This document shows, piece by piece, positions 23,952 to 33,900 of a stretch of 64,000 nucleotides of DNA (position 1 is its first letter; each line of letters begins with the position of its first letter). The notes below the pieces were generated by a model, which had not been told where the DNA came from, made no database searches, and saw only the letters and a program-made list of their open reading frames with translations. The DNA is from Natronogracilivirga saccharolytica (GTDB lineage Bacteria; Bacteroidota; Rhodothermia; Balneolales; Natronogracilivirgulaceae): positions 1-64,000 of the forward strand of contig NZ_JAFIDN010000012.1 of assembly GCF_017921895.1 (NCBI RefSeq). The letters are read 5' to 3'. Position numbers and translations under genes: made by a program.

Positions 23952-25610
23952 ATGACCGGGTATGATTCCGGAGTGACAAAAGCAGTGTTAAACAAGATTG
24001 CGGCAACAGAGCAGTCATTAAAAATCGAAAAAGTTTTTCAGATGAAGAATATTAACAGTTTCCGAAAGAACGTCCGCATTGCCGGTCCGCACGACAGTTC
24101 GGCTCATTCAGACGGTAAAGCCCGGGCAGATACCGGGAAAAGCCGGGTAAAGATCGCCTCCAGACCGATTTCGGAGGGGGATTATGTGCTGTACTGGATG
24201 CAGATCAACCGCAGGCTTCAGTATAACTTTGCACTGGAGTATGCCGTTGCCTACGCCAACAAAACCGGCAAGCCGCTTGTGATTCTGGAAGGGCTGGCCT
24301 GCAACTATCCATGGGCATCGCAGCGCACAACAGCCTTCATCCTGGAAGGTATGGCCGAGCATGCCGCGGAACTTCCTGATGTGCAGTCGCTCACCTATAT
24401 TCCTTTTCCGGAAAAAGAGCCCGGCAGCTACATGCGTCTGGTGAAGGACTTATGCCGCAATGCCGCTATTCTGATATCTGACGAATATCCGGTCTTTATT
24501 ATGAGAGAACGAAACCAGCAGCTGCAGGAGGAGCTGGATATCCCGTTTCATACCATCGATGCCAACGGTATTATTCCCATGGCACTCTCCGAAAAAGCGC
24601 CCTATTCTGCCTTTGTTTTCCGGCGGATGATGCAGAAAAACTTTCTTGCCTGCTGGGAACAGCCACCGAATGCACATCCACTCAAAGGGCTGGCGGATCA
24701 TGGCAGTCCGGGTTTGCCACAGGAAATTTGCAGCAAACAGGCAGCCGGATTTGAGCGTTTGAAGTCCGCAGAGAGAATCGCCTCATTTACTGCCGGATTG
24801 AAAGACCTGGATCAGGATATCGGGCCTGTTTCCATGACGGGAACGCGAAAGGCAGGGCTTGAGCGGCTTGATGATTTTGTCGGAAATGATCTTTTGCGTT
24901 ATGATGATGACCGGAATGATCCGGATAAAGAGCGGACCAGCAGGCTGAGTCCGTGGCTGCACTTCGGAAAGATTTCGTCTTTTGAGGTGGTAAGCAAAGT
25001 GTTTGAAATGCAGCCGGATGGATGGGATGTGTCGGGTGTCCGGCCGGTTAACGGAAAAAGATCCGGTTTTTTCGGAGGGCACAGCGCTGCGGAATCCTTC
25101 CTGGATGAAGTCATCACCTGGCGGGAAACCGGGTTTCATTTTGCCTGGCATACGCCGGGTTATGACCAGTTTGACTCCCTTCCAAACTGGGCGCGTGAGA
25201 CATTGTCGGATCATGCCGATGACCACAGGGATTATGTGTACTCGTACGAAGAGCTTGCCGCATCGAAAACCCACGATCCCATCTGGAATGCCGCTCAGAC
25301 CCAGCTGAGGGTGGAAGGCCGGATTCACAACTATATGAGGATGCTCTGGGGTAAAAAAGTACTGGAGTGGACACCGGATCCGCAAACGGCACTGGCTTAC
25401 CTCATTGATTTGAATAACTACTATGCCATTGACGGAAGAGATCCGAACAGTTATTCCGGGATTTTCTGGATATTCGGCCGATTTGACAGAGCCTGGGGGC
25501 CGGAGCGTCCGATATTCGGAAAAATTCGGTACATGAGCAGCGAGAGTGCACGCAAAAAAATCAAACTCGACAATTATTTGAAAAGGTACTCCGGAACATC
25601 AATATTATGA
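23952..25610 (+). CDS. Class II CPD photolyase
   Basis: This enzyme uses light and FADH- to split cyclobutane pyrimidine dimers. Class II signatures are SEGDYVLYWMQINRRLQYNFALE at about residues 75-97 (in pieces) and the C-terminal run LWGKKVLEWT, LIDLNNYYAIDGRDPNSYSG and WIFGRFDRAWGPERPIFGKIRYM (in pieces). The length of 552 is longer than usual (about 450-470) because of an N-terminal basic, low-complexity extension; a start at ATG 24042 would shorten it by 30 residues. It overlaps the convergent purine nucleoside phosphorylase gene by 6 bp at the 3' end. It is co-directional with the FeS-BCP gene, so the two repair enzymes for the two main UV lesions are probably one transcript. Confidence 0.92.
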   Translation: MTGYDSGVTKAVLNKIAATEQSLKIEKVFQMKNINSFRKNVRIAGPHDSSAHSDGKARADTGKSRVKIASRPISEGDYVLYWMQINRRLQYNFALEYAVAYANKTGKPLVILEGLACNYPWASQRTTAFILEGMAEHAAELPDVQSLTYIPFPEKEPGSYMRLVKDLCRNAAILISDEYPVFIMRERNQQLQEELDIPFHTIDANGIIPMALSEKAPYSAFVFRRMMQKNFLACWEQPPNAHPLKGLADHGSPGLPQEICSKQAAGFERLKSAERIASFTAGLKDLDQDIGPVSMTGTRKAGLERLDDFVGNDLLRYDDDRNDPDKERTSRLSPWLHFGKISSFEVVSKVFEMQPDGWDVSGVRPVNGKRSGFFGGHSAAESFLDEVITWRETGFHFAWHTPGYDQFDSLPNWARETLSDHADDHRDYVYSYEELAASKTHDPIWNAAQTQLRVEGRIHNYMRMLWGKKVLEWTPDPQTALAYLIDLNNYYAIDGRDPNSYSGIFWIFGRFDRAWGPERPIFGKIRYMSSESARKKIKLDNYLKRYSGTSIL

Positions 25611-26465
25611 CATGCTCCCGTAGATGGGGCTGTTTTCATCGGACATGATTCTGGAGATCAGTGCGATGATGTCTTTTTCCCTCAGGGTTGCCGCCTCTTT
25701 TATCTCGCCATGATCCAGTTTTTCCTTGCTGACACCGGTGGCCTGATTGGTGATAAGTGAAATCCCGAGGCAGGTCATGTCAAGCCGGAGTGCTTCATTC
25801 AATTCCGCGGCCGTAGACATTCCCACTGCGTCGGCGCCCATGATGCGGAATGAGCGGATTTCCGCTTTGGTTTCATAACTTGGTCCCTTTGCATACAGAT
25901 AAGTGCCGCGCGTTACTGCAATGCCCTCTTCGGCGGCCATGTGAGTAATCCGGCTCACCATTCTGTCGGCGGCGTAGCGTTTGTTGATCGGGCTGTTATG
26001 GGGACTGACAGATATCAGCGGATACAGCAGATCATCAATAAGCATCAGATCACCGACCTGAAAGCGGGTGTTGATTCCACCGGCGGCATTGGTTACCAGA
26101 AGGGAGTTGCAGCCCAGCGCTTTGGTGACCCGGACGGGAAGGATGGTCCGTTCAAAAGGATGGCCCTCGTAGAAATGAAATCGCCCGGACCAGGCCAGTA
26201 TCGATTTTTTGCCCAGCTGACCAAAATGCAGCGCACCGTCATGTCCGGCAACACTGGTTTCGGGGAAACCGGGGATTTCAGAATAGGGTACCACCACACT
26301 GTTTTTCAAAAAACCGGTCAGGGCACCAAGGCCGGAACCGAGTATGATGGCACAGTCCGGTTTGCCGATACCCTTTTCCTGAAGCAATGCAACAGTTGTG
26401 TCAGGAAGCGTTGCCGAGACGTCCTGATGTGATGTGCTGTATGTCGTATCCTTTTTTGCTGTCAT
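25605..26465 (-). CDS. Purine nucleoside phosphorylase, class I trimeric type
   Basis: This enzyme splits inosine, guanosine and deoxy forms into base and (deoxy)ribose 1-phosphate for purine salvage. Motifs in the 286-residue product are ILGSGLGAL (phosphate loop), the GHDGALHFG/GRFHFYEGH block, LLVTNAAGGIN, SYETKAEIR and GADAVGMSTAAELN, then LITNQATG. The first 65 bases overlap the end of the MBL hydrolase gene. A shorter start at an internal TTG is possible but would remove part of the N-terminal helix. It is the last gene of the long minus-strand run. Confidence 0.92.
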   Translation of the reverse strand: MTAKKDTTYSTSHQDVSATLPDTTVALLQEKGIGKPDCAIILGSGLGALTGFLKNSVVVPYSEIPGFPETSVAGHDGALHFGQLGKKSILAWSGRFHFYEGHPFERTILPVRVTKALGCNSLLVTNAAGGINTRFQVGDLMLIDDLLYPLISVSPHNSPINKRYAADRMVSRITHMAAEEGIAVTRGTYLYAKGPSYETKAEIRSFRIMGADAVGMSTAAELNEALRLDMTCLGISLITNQATGVSKEKLDHGEIKEAATLREKDIIALISRIMSDENSPIYGSMS

Positions 26466-27204
26466 ACCCTGTTAATCTCAAAATGGCTCCGTTTCCACCG
26501 TGATACGTCAGAATAAAGTACTCTTCTTGCAGTGCCATTTGCAAATACTTATTTCTCATTTCCTGACTTTTCGCTCCGTCGAAGTCAAATTTGGCTGAAA
26601 ACTTCCGGTTGACGGCTTCCGGACGTCCGAGAACATCTCCGAGCATCATGGCTTTGCCTTCCGGGCCGTCATAAAAAATACCCTGATGATAGCGGGTATG
26701 ACCGCCGATGGTTTTCATTTCAATCTGATCTGTTCCGGGAGATTCCTCGTCAGCAAACCGGAGCTCTGCATGTGTTTCCAGAAACAGCGCCCACCGGGAA
26801 GTGGCATCGTGCCCTTTTTCCTCTGCATTTGCCACAAAACGTCTCCAGTCTTCACCGGAAAGCCAGATTTCAGCATTTGGAAAGGTCAGCGCAAATGCTC
26901 CGAACTGCTCATGAAGCAGTCCGCCGATATGATCCATATGCAGATGGCTGAGAAAAACCTGCTGAATATCATCCGGGGCAAGTCCGTGCTCTTCCAGGTT
27001 CCGGTTCAGCAGTTCGTAATGATCGAGGGGGCCGAACGGACCCGGCCCGGCATCAATAAGAGCCGTAAGGTTATCATTGTGAATGAGAAAAGGATTGAGA
27101 GCCAGTTTCAGGGCACCACGTTCAGGCTGGTCGCCCGGATCTATGGGCACAAATTTCTCGTCCCTGCCGACAGAGAAGGTGCCCTCATGAAGAGATGCAA
27201 TCAT
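26401..27204 (-). CDS. MBL-fold metallo-hydrolase
   Basis: This 267-residue metallo-beta-lactamase-fold protein has the zinc motif HLHMDHIGGL (HxHxDH form) at about residues 87-96, a later metal histidine in KTIGGHTRYHQG, Asp in MLGDVLG, and a final histidine in FILTYHGG. The N-terminus (LHEGTFSVGRDEKFVPID) resembles quorum-quenching-lactonase-like and related hydrolases, but the substrate cannot be assigned. Its start is 2 bp from the phoH stop, and its end overlaps the PNP gene, so all three are probably translated from one mRNA. Confidence 0.88.
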   Translation of the reverse strand: MIASLHEGTFSVGRDEKFVPIDPGDQPERGALKLALNPFLIHNDNLTALIDAGPGPFGPLDHYELLNRNLEEHGLAPDDIQQVFLSHLHMDHIGGLLHEQFGAFALTFPNAEIWLSGEDWRRFVANAEEKGHDATSRWALFLETHAELRFADEESPGTDQIEMKTIGGHTRYHQGIFYDGPEGKAMMLGDVLGRPEAVNRKFSAKFDFDGAKSQEMRNKYLQMALQEEYFILTYHGGNGAILRLTGYDSKKGYDIQHITSGRLGNAS

Positions 27205-27206
27205 GT

Positions 27207-28136
27207 TTACTTTTTATCTTCGTAACGTTCGTAAGCCTCGATGATATCACGGATCAGTTTATGACGGACAACATCATTCTGATCAAGGTAGACAAATGAA
27301 ATGCCTTTGATTTTTTCGAGGATATGCTGAATGGTCATCAGCCCGGAGTGCTGGTTTTTGGGGAGGTCGGTCTGGGTCAGGTCGCCGGTGATGATGGCTT
27401 TGCTGTTAACGCCAAGACGGGTCAGGAACATTTTCATCTGCATTTGCGTGGCGTTCTGGGCTTCATCCAGTATCACAAATGCATTATTGAGGGTGCGGCC
27501 GCGCATGTAGGCGAGCGGTGCTATTTCAATGATGTTCTTGTTTATATTCATTTCCAGCTTGTCGAAATCAAGCATCTCCTCAAGGGAATCGTAAAGCGGT
27601 CTGAGGTAGGGGTCAATTTTGTCCTTAAGGTTGCCGGGCAGGAAACCCAGGCTTTCACCAGCTTCAACTGCGGGCCGTACAAGAATGATCTTTTTTACCT
27701 GGCGTTCTTTCAGTGCGCGAACGGCCAGCGCCACCGATGTGTAGGTCTTGCCGGTTCCGGCAGGGCCAATGGCAAACACGATGTCATTTTCGTTGGATGC
27801 CTTGACGATGACTTTCTGATTTGCGGTGCGGGCCGATATGGGTGTGCCCGTGGTGGTATAGAGCAGTGTTTCATCGGGCGAAATGGTGACCTGGCGAAGC
27901 ATCCGGTCACTCTTCTGCAGCGAGAGCAGGGTTGAAACATCATTTTCGGTTACCGCTCCGTTCCTTCTCGCAAGCCGGATGAGCTCTTTGATGATGGCTT
28001 CAATGCCTTCAAATTGTTCCGGCGGACCGGTGACTTTTATTTCGTTGCCGCGGACGGTAAGTTTGCTCTCAGTATAAGCTTCATCGATTTGTTTGAGGAT
28101 TCGGTCCTGCAGTCCCAGTACCACAACCGGATCCAC
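27207..28136 (-). CDS. phoH: PhoH family ATPase
   Basis: This cytoplasmic P-loop ATPase belongs to the PhoH/YbeZ family, linked to RNA metabolism and ribosome maturation. It shows an N-terminal KH-like region, Walker A GPAGTGKT, Walker B region AFVILDEAQNA, and the conserved MKMFLTRLG and ITGDLTQTDLP. The frame from GTG 28136 gives 309 residues. The homologous N-terminus appears to continue upstream in frame (ETKSIFIDS directly before the GTG) for about 28 codons to an in-frame TGA without ATG, GTG or TTG, so the true start may be a rare codon such as CTG 28199. rpe is directly upstream and the MBL gene 2 bp downstream. Confidence 0.92.
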   Translation of the reverse strand: MDPVVVLGLQDRILKQIDEAYTESKLTVRGNEIKVTGPPEQFEGIEAIIKELIRLARRNGAVTENDVSTLLSLQKSDRMLRQVTISPDETLLYTTTGTPISARTANQKVIVKASNENDIVFAIGPAGTGKTYTSVALAVRALKERQVKKIILVRPAVEAGESLGFLPGNLKDKIDPYLRPLYDSLEEMLDFDKLEMNINKNIIEIAPLAYMRGRTLNNAFVILDEAQNATQMQMKMFLTRLGVNSKAIITGDLTQTDLPKNQHSGLMTIQHILEKIKGISFVYLDQNDVVRHKLIRDIIEAYERYEDKK

Positions 28137-28216
28137 GCTGTCGATAAATATGGATTTTGTTTCGAATTTTTCTGTATGCGTTTCGATAGGTAAATGCAGT
28201 TGTTTTGAGTTGACGG

Positions 28217-28909
28217 TTATACATAATCAGAACGATAAGAAGCACCTGCAGCATTCCGTATTGCATCCACTTCAGAAGCAATATCAGAGCTTTTGAATAC
28301 GCTGCTTCCTGCTACAAGAACGTCAGCACCTGCGGATGTAATATCTGATGCATTGGATCGCGACACCCCACCGTCTACTTCAATAAGAAATGACTTGTTC
28401 AGCTCCTGGCGCATGAGCCGCAGGGCCCGCAGACGGTCATAGCTGAACCGGATGAATTTCTGCCCCCCGAATCCGGGATTGACCGTCATCAAAAGCACCA
28501 GATCGGCATCCTCAAGCGCAGCGCGCAACGTACCGAGTGCCGTACCCGGATTGATGGCAACACCGGCATGACATCCGAGTTCATGAATGGACTGCAGCGT
28601 TCGGTGCAGATGCGGGCACGTTTCGACGTGAACGGTAATCAGATCAGCCCCGGCTCTGGCAAAATCGGCTATGTAGCGGTCGGGATCTTCAATCATGAGG
28701 TGAACATCCAGAAAAACATCGGTTGCAGATCTGACGGTTTCAACGACATCCGGCCCGAAGCTGATATTGGGCACGAAGTGTCCGTCCATGATATCACAGT
28801 GGATCCAGGGTGCCCCGCCGTCAACCGCCTGCCGGATATCATTTTCAAGATGGAGGAAATTTGCTGCAAGAATGGATGGAGCAACAACAGGCGGTGATGT
28901 TTCATGCAT
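28217..28909 (-). CDS. rpe: Ribulose-phosphate 3-epimerase
   Basis: This enzyme interconverts ribulose 5-phosphate and xylulose 5-phosphate in the pentose phosphate pathway. The 230-residue TIM barrel carries APSILAANF, HCDIMDGHFVPNISFGP, LDVHLMIEDP, VNPGFGGQKF, the EVDGGV metal/proton residue region and the C-terminal GADVLVAGSSVF. ATG 28909 is preferred over ATG 28918 (three codons earlier), but either is possible. It sits between the PASTA-protein gene (42 bp) and phoH in the long minus-strand run. Confidence 0.95.
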   Translation of the reverse strand: MHETSPPVVAPSILAANFLHLENDIRQAVDGGAPWIHCDIMDGHFVPNISFGPDVVETVRSATDVFLDVHLMIEDPDRYIADFARAGADLITVHVETCPHLHRTLQSIHELGCHAGVAINPGTALGTLRAALEDADLVLLMTVNPGFGGQKFIRFSYDRLRALRLMRQELNKSFLIEVDGGVSRSNASDITSAGADVLVAGSSVFKSSDIASEVDAIRNAAGASYRSDYV

Positions 28910-28951
28910 GGATTTCATTGCAGTTCTCGGTGAAGAATTAATGTTTGATCA

Positions 28952-29866
28952 TTACTCACGGGGATCGGGAGGGAGATCATCCTGCTGATCATCTTCAAAA
29001 TCATCCTCTTCTTCCGGGTCAAAATCATCTTCCTGATCGAATTCATCATCCTCTACTTCCCCCGACTCGTCAATGATGACGGGACCGGTTTCCTCTTCTT
29101 CATCCTCTCCGGCGCTTACGGAAACGACCAGGTCGATGGCGGTTCCTTCGTAAACGGAGGGCTCGTCATCCGGATGATAACGTAAAACGGTGTTTGGAGT
29201 CACCTGATCTGTTGGCTGAAAGTCAATGGTTCCAACCCTGAGTCCGGCCTCGCGAAGCTTGTTTTGTGCCTCGGTCAGATGCATGTTGGAAATATCGGGC
29301 ACATCAACCATGTCGCTGCCAAGTCCGTCACCAACAACCAGATCGACAGTTGTGTTCTGGTCGACTTCCCGTCCTGACGGTACGGATTGTCTCAGGACAC
29401 TGTTCCGGAATGGCGATGACTCATGCGTCACATTGCCGACCTGCAACCCGGCGTTCTGGAGCTGGATAGAGGCGTTTCTCAATGAGAGATTTTCCACATC
29501 CGGTACGGAAACCGTTGGTGTGGCCAGCGTATTAATAGTGATGTATACTTTCCGCTGCGGCTTGACGATCATTCCAGCTTTAGGTGTCTGGTCGATGACA
29601 TAATCCGGCGGAAAGGCTTCGTTTGAGCGTTTTGCGGCAAGTTCGTATCGCAGACCACGTGATTCCAGCCTTTCTTTGGCCTCTTCAAGGGGCATGCGGC
29701 TGATATCAGGCACAGAAATCCCGTGGCCGTACTTGGTATAGGCCGGCATGATAACTCTGTCCATCGCAATAAGGGTAACCCCGCCGAACAGGATGAGTCC
29801 GGCAAGCAGATAGTAGAGTTTGCGGTCAGTAATAAAGTCGAAAAAGAATCGGAATATTTTTGTCAT
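28952..29866 (-). CDS. Stand-alone PASTA-domain membrane protein with acidic tail
   Basis: The 304-residue protein has a short cytoplasmic N-terminus, one membrane helix (about 20-38), and three PASTA domains outside (starting at VPDISRM, VPDVENLS and VPDISNM, each about 70 residues). It ends in a tail of about 55 residues made largely of Asp and Glu. PASTA domains bind muropeptides and usually belong to Ser/Thr kinases or class B PBPs; no kinase or transpeptidase domain is present. A cell-wall sensing or anchoring role is inferred. The tail could bind cations or interact with basic partners. It lies in the run after the DUF5683-like gene (24 bp gap). Confidence 0.85.
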   Translation of the reverse strand: MTKIFRFFFDFITDRKLYYLLAGLILFGGVTLIAMDRVIMPAYTKYGHGISVPDISRMPLEEAKERLESRGLRYELAAKRSNEAFPPDYVIDQTPKAGMIVKPQRKVYITINTLATPTVSVPDVENLSLRNASIQLQNAGLQVGNVTHESSPFRNSVLRQSVPSGREVDQNTTVDLVVGDGLGSDMVDVPDISNMHLTEAQNKLREAGLRVGTIDFQPTDQVTPNTVLRYHPDDEPSVYEGTAIDLVVSVSAGEDEEEETGPVIIDESGEVEDDEFDQEDDFDPEEEDDFEDDQQDDLPPDPRE

Positions 29867-29890
29867 TACAGTAAAATTACTCGCTTTTTT

Positions 29891-30937
29891 TTAAAAACGG
29901 TAATTAAATCCAAATGTTGGGCGCAATCCGTATTCCATGGATGCGGTGGGCTGCATGCGGGCGCGGCGCAACTGCTGGGTGAAATAGGCATCGAATGCCG
30001 CTACAAAATGGTTGGCAATCAGCAGTTTGAGCATGTTTCTGGCCGTGTTGAGCTCGGTGTTGAAATCGTATCCGATCTGTGCGTGGTACCAGAACCTGTC
30101 GGTCATGACTTCGTCATCAATGTCATAGGGACCGGCGTTGTCCCAGTCCCGCCAGCCGGGACCGTACTGAAAATACTTGCTGATCAGCTCATAATATTGC
30201 TGGGACCCGTAATCGGGGAGAGTATGGGAAAACGCATTGTTGTTTTCGTACAACGTTTTGCGTTCCGCGTCACGAAGTGTTTCGATATCGACCATGGGCC
30301 AGTCGTGATCGATGTTGTAAATGGGCCAGTTGTCCGGCTGGGACCCGAATTCATCCTTGTACTGCTCGTATTTTTCCACACCATGTTCGGTCAGCAGATC
30401 GGAAAACTCAAAATCAAAGTCGGCGGCATAGCGGCCGTGTTCGTCGGTTAAGTAGTGGGCATATTTGACCACACTCCAGTGATCGTGCGCGTAGTCCTGG
30501 TAATACCGCTCGCCGTCTCTGCCGCTGTTTTCATAATGCAGGTAGACGCCGATGGCCGTGGCCTCAACGGCAGCAAAGATGGCCGTTTTCCACCACTGAC
30601 GATTGGCAGCCTGGCCGAGTCCGGGCAGTACAGCCGAAGCGAGAAACGCATAACCCGGGCGCGTGCTGATGGACTGCATGAATCCGGAATTCCATCCATT
30701 ATCGTGACTCATATCATCACTGGTTATGTAGCGCGGACCCGGCAGCACCGGCGAGGGACGAAGGTCTGCCCGGCTTACAGAAGGCTGCTGATCATGTTCT
30801 AATGCCGCAAATTGTTCCGGTGTTCCGTCAAGCCCGGATAAATCATTATTTTCACTCAGAAATGCTCCGCTCTGTGCCTGCAGCACCAGAGGTGAGAGGG
30901 ATATCAGAAGTATTGCGGCTGTCAGTGACTTGAACAT
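29891..30937 (-). CDS. DUF5683-like exported protein
   Basis: This 348-residue protein has a signal peptide (LTAAILLISLSPLVLQAQS). The central stretch PGYAFLASAVLPGLGQAANRQWWKTAIFAAVEATAIGVYLHY (in pieces) is the hallmark of DUF5683-type Bacteroidota proteins, where P-G-x-G-Q precedes a hydrophobic segment. The remaining acidic Tyr/Asp-rich region ends with an aromatic strand FGFNYRF, as in outer-membrane proteins. The function is unknown; this family is often encoded near envelope or T9SS genes. It lies 46 bp after the HEFTH-barrel gene. Confidence 0.75.
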   Translation of the reverse strand: MFKSLTAAILLISLSPLVLQAQSGAFLSENNDLSGLDGTPEQFAALEHDQQPSVSRADLRPSPVLPGPRYITSDDMSHDNGWNSGFMQSISTRPGYAFLASAVLPGLGQAANRQWWKTAIFAAVEATAIGVYLHYENSGRDGERYYQDYAHDHWSVVKYAHYLTDEHGRYAADFDFEFSDLLTEHGVEKYEQYKDEFGSQPDNWPIYNIDHDWPMVDIETLRDAERKTLYENNNAFSHTLPDYGSQQYYELISKYFQYGPGWRDWDNAGPYDIDDEVMTDRFWYHAQIGYDFNTELNTARNMLKLLIANHFVAAFDAYFTQQLRRARMQPTASMEYGLRPTFGFNYRF

Positions 30938-30983
30938 TGCAATAAAACGTTTGGCTGGTTGTAGAAGTTATAGCATGTACTGA

Positions 30984-33900
30984 TTAAAACTCAAAATCGA
31001 ACAGAAGACCAAAGTTGATCAAAAGCCGCTGTCCGTAATCAACCGTTCCGGTAGGTGTTTCTGTAATAAACGCTTCCGGAAGCTGTAGTTCGTATGAATT
31101 AAATCCATACGCACCGCTGATGTAGAAACTTGACGGGAAGAAGTAGTAAGAGTTCATGCCGACACGAAGTTCGGCACCGACTCCGGTCTTGATATCGCTG
31201 CCGATATTCAGCGGACCGCCCCACGCATTACCCGCTTCAGCAAACAGACGAAGGAACACCTTGTCGAGGGTTAACCGCCCCTGCTGTCTGTAAATGCCGG
31301 TTTTCAGCGGAACGAACCAGGATAAGGTGGAAAAGGCTGTCGTGTTGCCGCCGAGTGCAAAATAGGGATAACTGCGCATACCTATCATACCGCCGATATA
31401 ATCGAGATAGAAGTACTCATCCGGACCGCCGAAATAGGTGAAAAATCGTGAGCGCAGATTGAAACGCTGGTCTTGCCAGTCAAAGCCAACCCTCAGGTCA
31501 GCCTCGACCGAGTGGTTGTCATATTCATTATAAATCGGGATCAGGGTGCCGTCCCGTATGTCGTAGGAATCAAGCAGTTCGCTGGGAGAGTAGCTGTACC
31601 GAAACAGACCGCGCCATCCGGTCGGAGCGATATCCCCGTGCCGGTCGGGCAATGAGAGGTCGAAAATCCATGCGGCTGTCCAGGTTGAACCGATATAGTA
31701 TCTTGCCGTTGATCCGGAAACTTCTTCGCGGAACTCCCGCGAGACAAACGATTCCGTCTCAACGCGGTAGGGACTGTAGTAGTAGCCCAGCTCCACAATG
31801 CTCCACTGGTTGATTTTGCTGATGAGGTTCACCTCCGCCTGCCACATGTTGTAGGCAATGTCGGTTGATGTGGTATCCGGAAGGCAGGATGTGCAGGGAA
31901 ATTCTTCGATCTGAAGGCCGTCACGAACATTTCTTCTGATGTTGAAGAAGGAAACGGATACCGTTGGTGACCAGTGGCGTTCGATAAAAGGAATGCCCCT
32001 GTATTCCGCCTCGAGAAACAGGTCACGGTCGAGATTAACAAGACGGGAGGGCTGGAAAAAGTTGCTGATACCGTCACTGGAACGGGATCCGGGGCCGAAC
32101 AGTGCCCCGCCGAAAATGCTGAAGTTTTCACGCATCTCCCGCGAAGCGAAATAGGTTCCCACCTTGAAATCACGCCAGAGATTGCTTCCGAGATCGGCGA
32201 ACTGTGCGTCTCCGAGCAGCCGTGAGTTTCTCCCCTCAAGACGGGAATAGTTGTCGAAACGAATTACCGGATAGAACTGAAATGTGGTAAACTGCTCGTC
32301 GTAGCTGTAAAAGCTCCGGTCGGATGAAGAACCGCGGGTGGACAGATCAAAATGATAGGTACCCGTATCGGCTACGGCACTTGCCGTTTCCGGCAGAGGA
32401 TCAATATCGGTATCATCAAAGTCATTCAGAAATGAAAGTCCGCCTGAACCGGCAGAGGGTGTCTGCGGGCGGACATCTTCTGAATGTTCAGGTGCAACAT
32501 CCATGCCGTTTCGGGCCGGTTCTGCGCCGGTGCGGGAGTCTGAAACCCTGGTTGCTTCATCAGAAACATACCTTCCTGAGTAATCGTCATCCGGGAAATC
32601 CGATACGGTGGCTTTTGACAGATCCAGCACAGCGATTTTGTATCCCTCAGCATCGTATTCCGAGTAGGCTAGCTTGTCTTTTTCGGGATGCGGGTGCGGC
32701 ATGAAAGCGCCGCCGACGACATTGGTCAGCTGCTGTTTCTGTCCGTTTTCAAGTGACTTCCGGTAAATATTAAATACACCGTCAGGATCGGCACTGTAAT
32801 ACAGCCATCGTCCGTCGCTGCTCACAACCGGATTGCGGTAATCGGTTTTTGCATCTGTCAGCACGGGCTCTATAGCGGATACGCTTCCGGCCATGTCATC
32901 CGGAATGGTCAATTTGTAGATACCCCGCTGGGCTTTGTCGGAATAGGAAATGTAAATCGTATTGCCGTCAGGGTGCCATGCCGGCCGGTAGAGCTGCTCG
33001 CCGTGGCGGTATTCGGTGAGGCGTATAAGGGAATCAGCTTCGATGTCGTAGAGGTGAAGATTGACGGAGCCATCCTCGATCTTGCCGGTGGCAATGAACT
33101 TGCCGTCCGGACTCCAAACCGGATCCTGAAGCCGCCGGCTCTGCGTGAGCTGGCGCGATTCGCCTTCTTCCGAATCAAAAATGTAGATGTCGCGGTAGCG
33201 TTCGCCGTATTTGTTCAGCCGCGCACGGCTGTATGCAATTTGTTTCCCGTCAGGCGAATAGCTGAAAGATGTCTCCAGCCGTCGCAAGGATGTTGCCTGC
33301 AGGTGACATTCACTGCTGTGTCCATCGTGTCCGGTCAGATGCGCCCGGTCTGATAAGTTGCGCATCGCCCGGCTTCCGGCCGGTCCGGAACCTCTCCTGC
33401 TTTGCTGCCGGATAAAGGAGCCGCTTTGATCCATAACATGCTCTCCATGGCCATGGTGGCTGTGGGAAAACGAGGACTCAGGATTTTCAAACAGCTCCGC
33501 CTCGAAACCATCCCATTCATCTTCTTCTTCAGAATCCAGCTTCTTAAAGAAGAGACTGGCAATGGCGCCGTCGTTGAATTTGTTGGACAGGTAGGCAATA
33601 CCGTTGCCATCGGGGTGGAAGGTGGGATAAAAATTGAAAAAGCCGTCCGGTTCGATTATTTCCCGGTGTTCCGGGTCGGTATCCCTGTTTTCGGCAAAAT
33701 GCTCATACTGCACTCTGCGCTCTTCAATCCAATCCTCAAAAACCTGGCGGCCATCCGTTCCGGTAGCGTTTTTTATCGCCTTGCGAACATCATAGACACC
33801 ACTTTGACTAAATTCTCTGGTAATATCGGCAATAGACTCTTCACCGAAACGATCAGCCAGGTAGCGGGTGAAATCGAACCCCTGATTGTAGACAAGCTCC

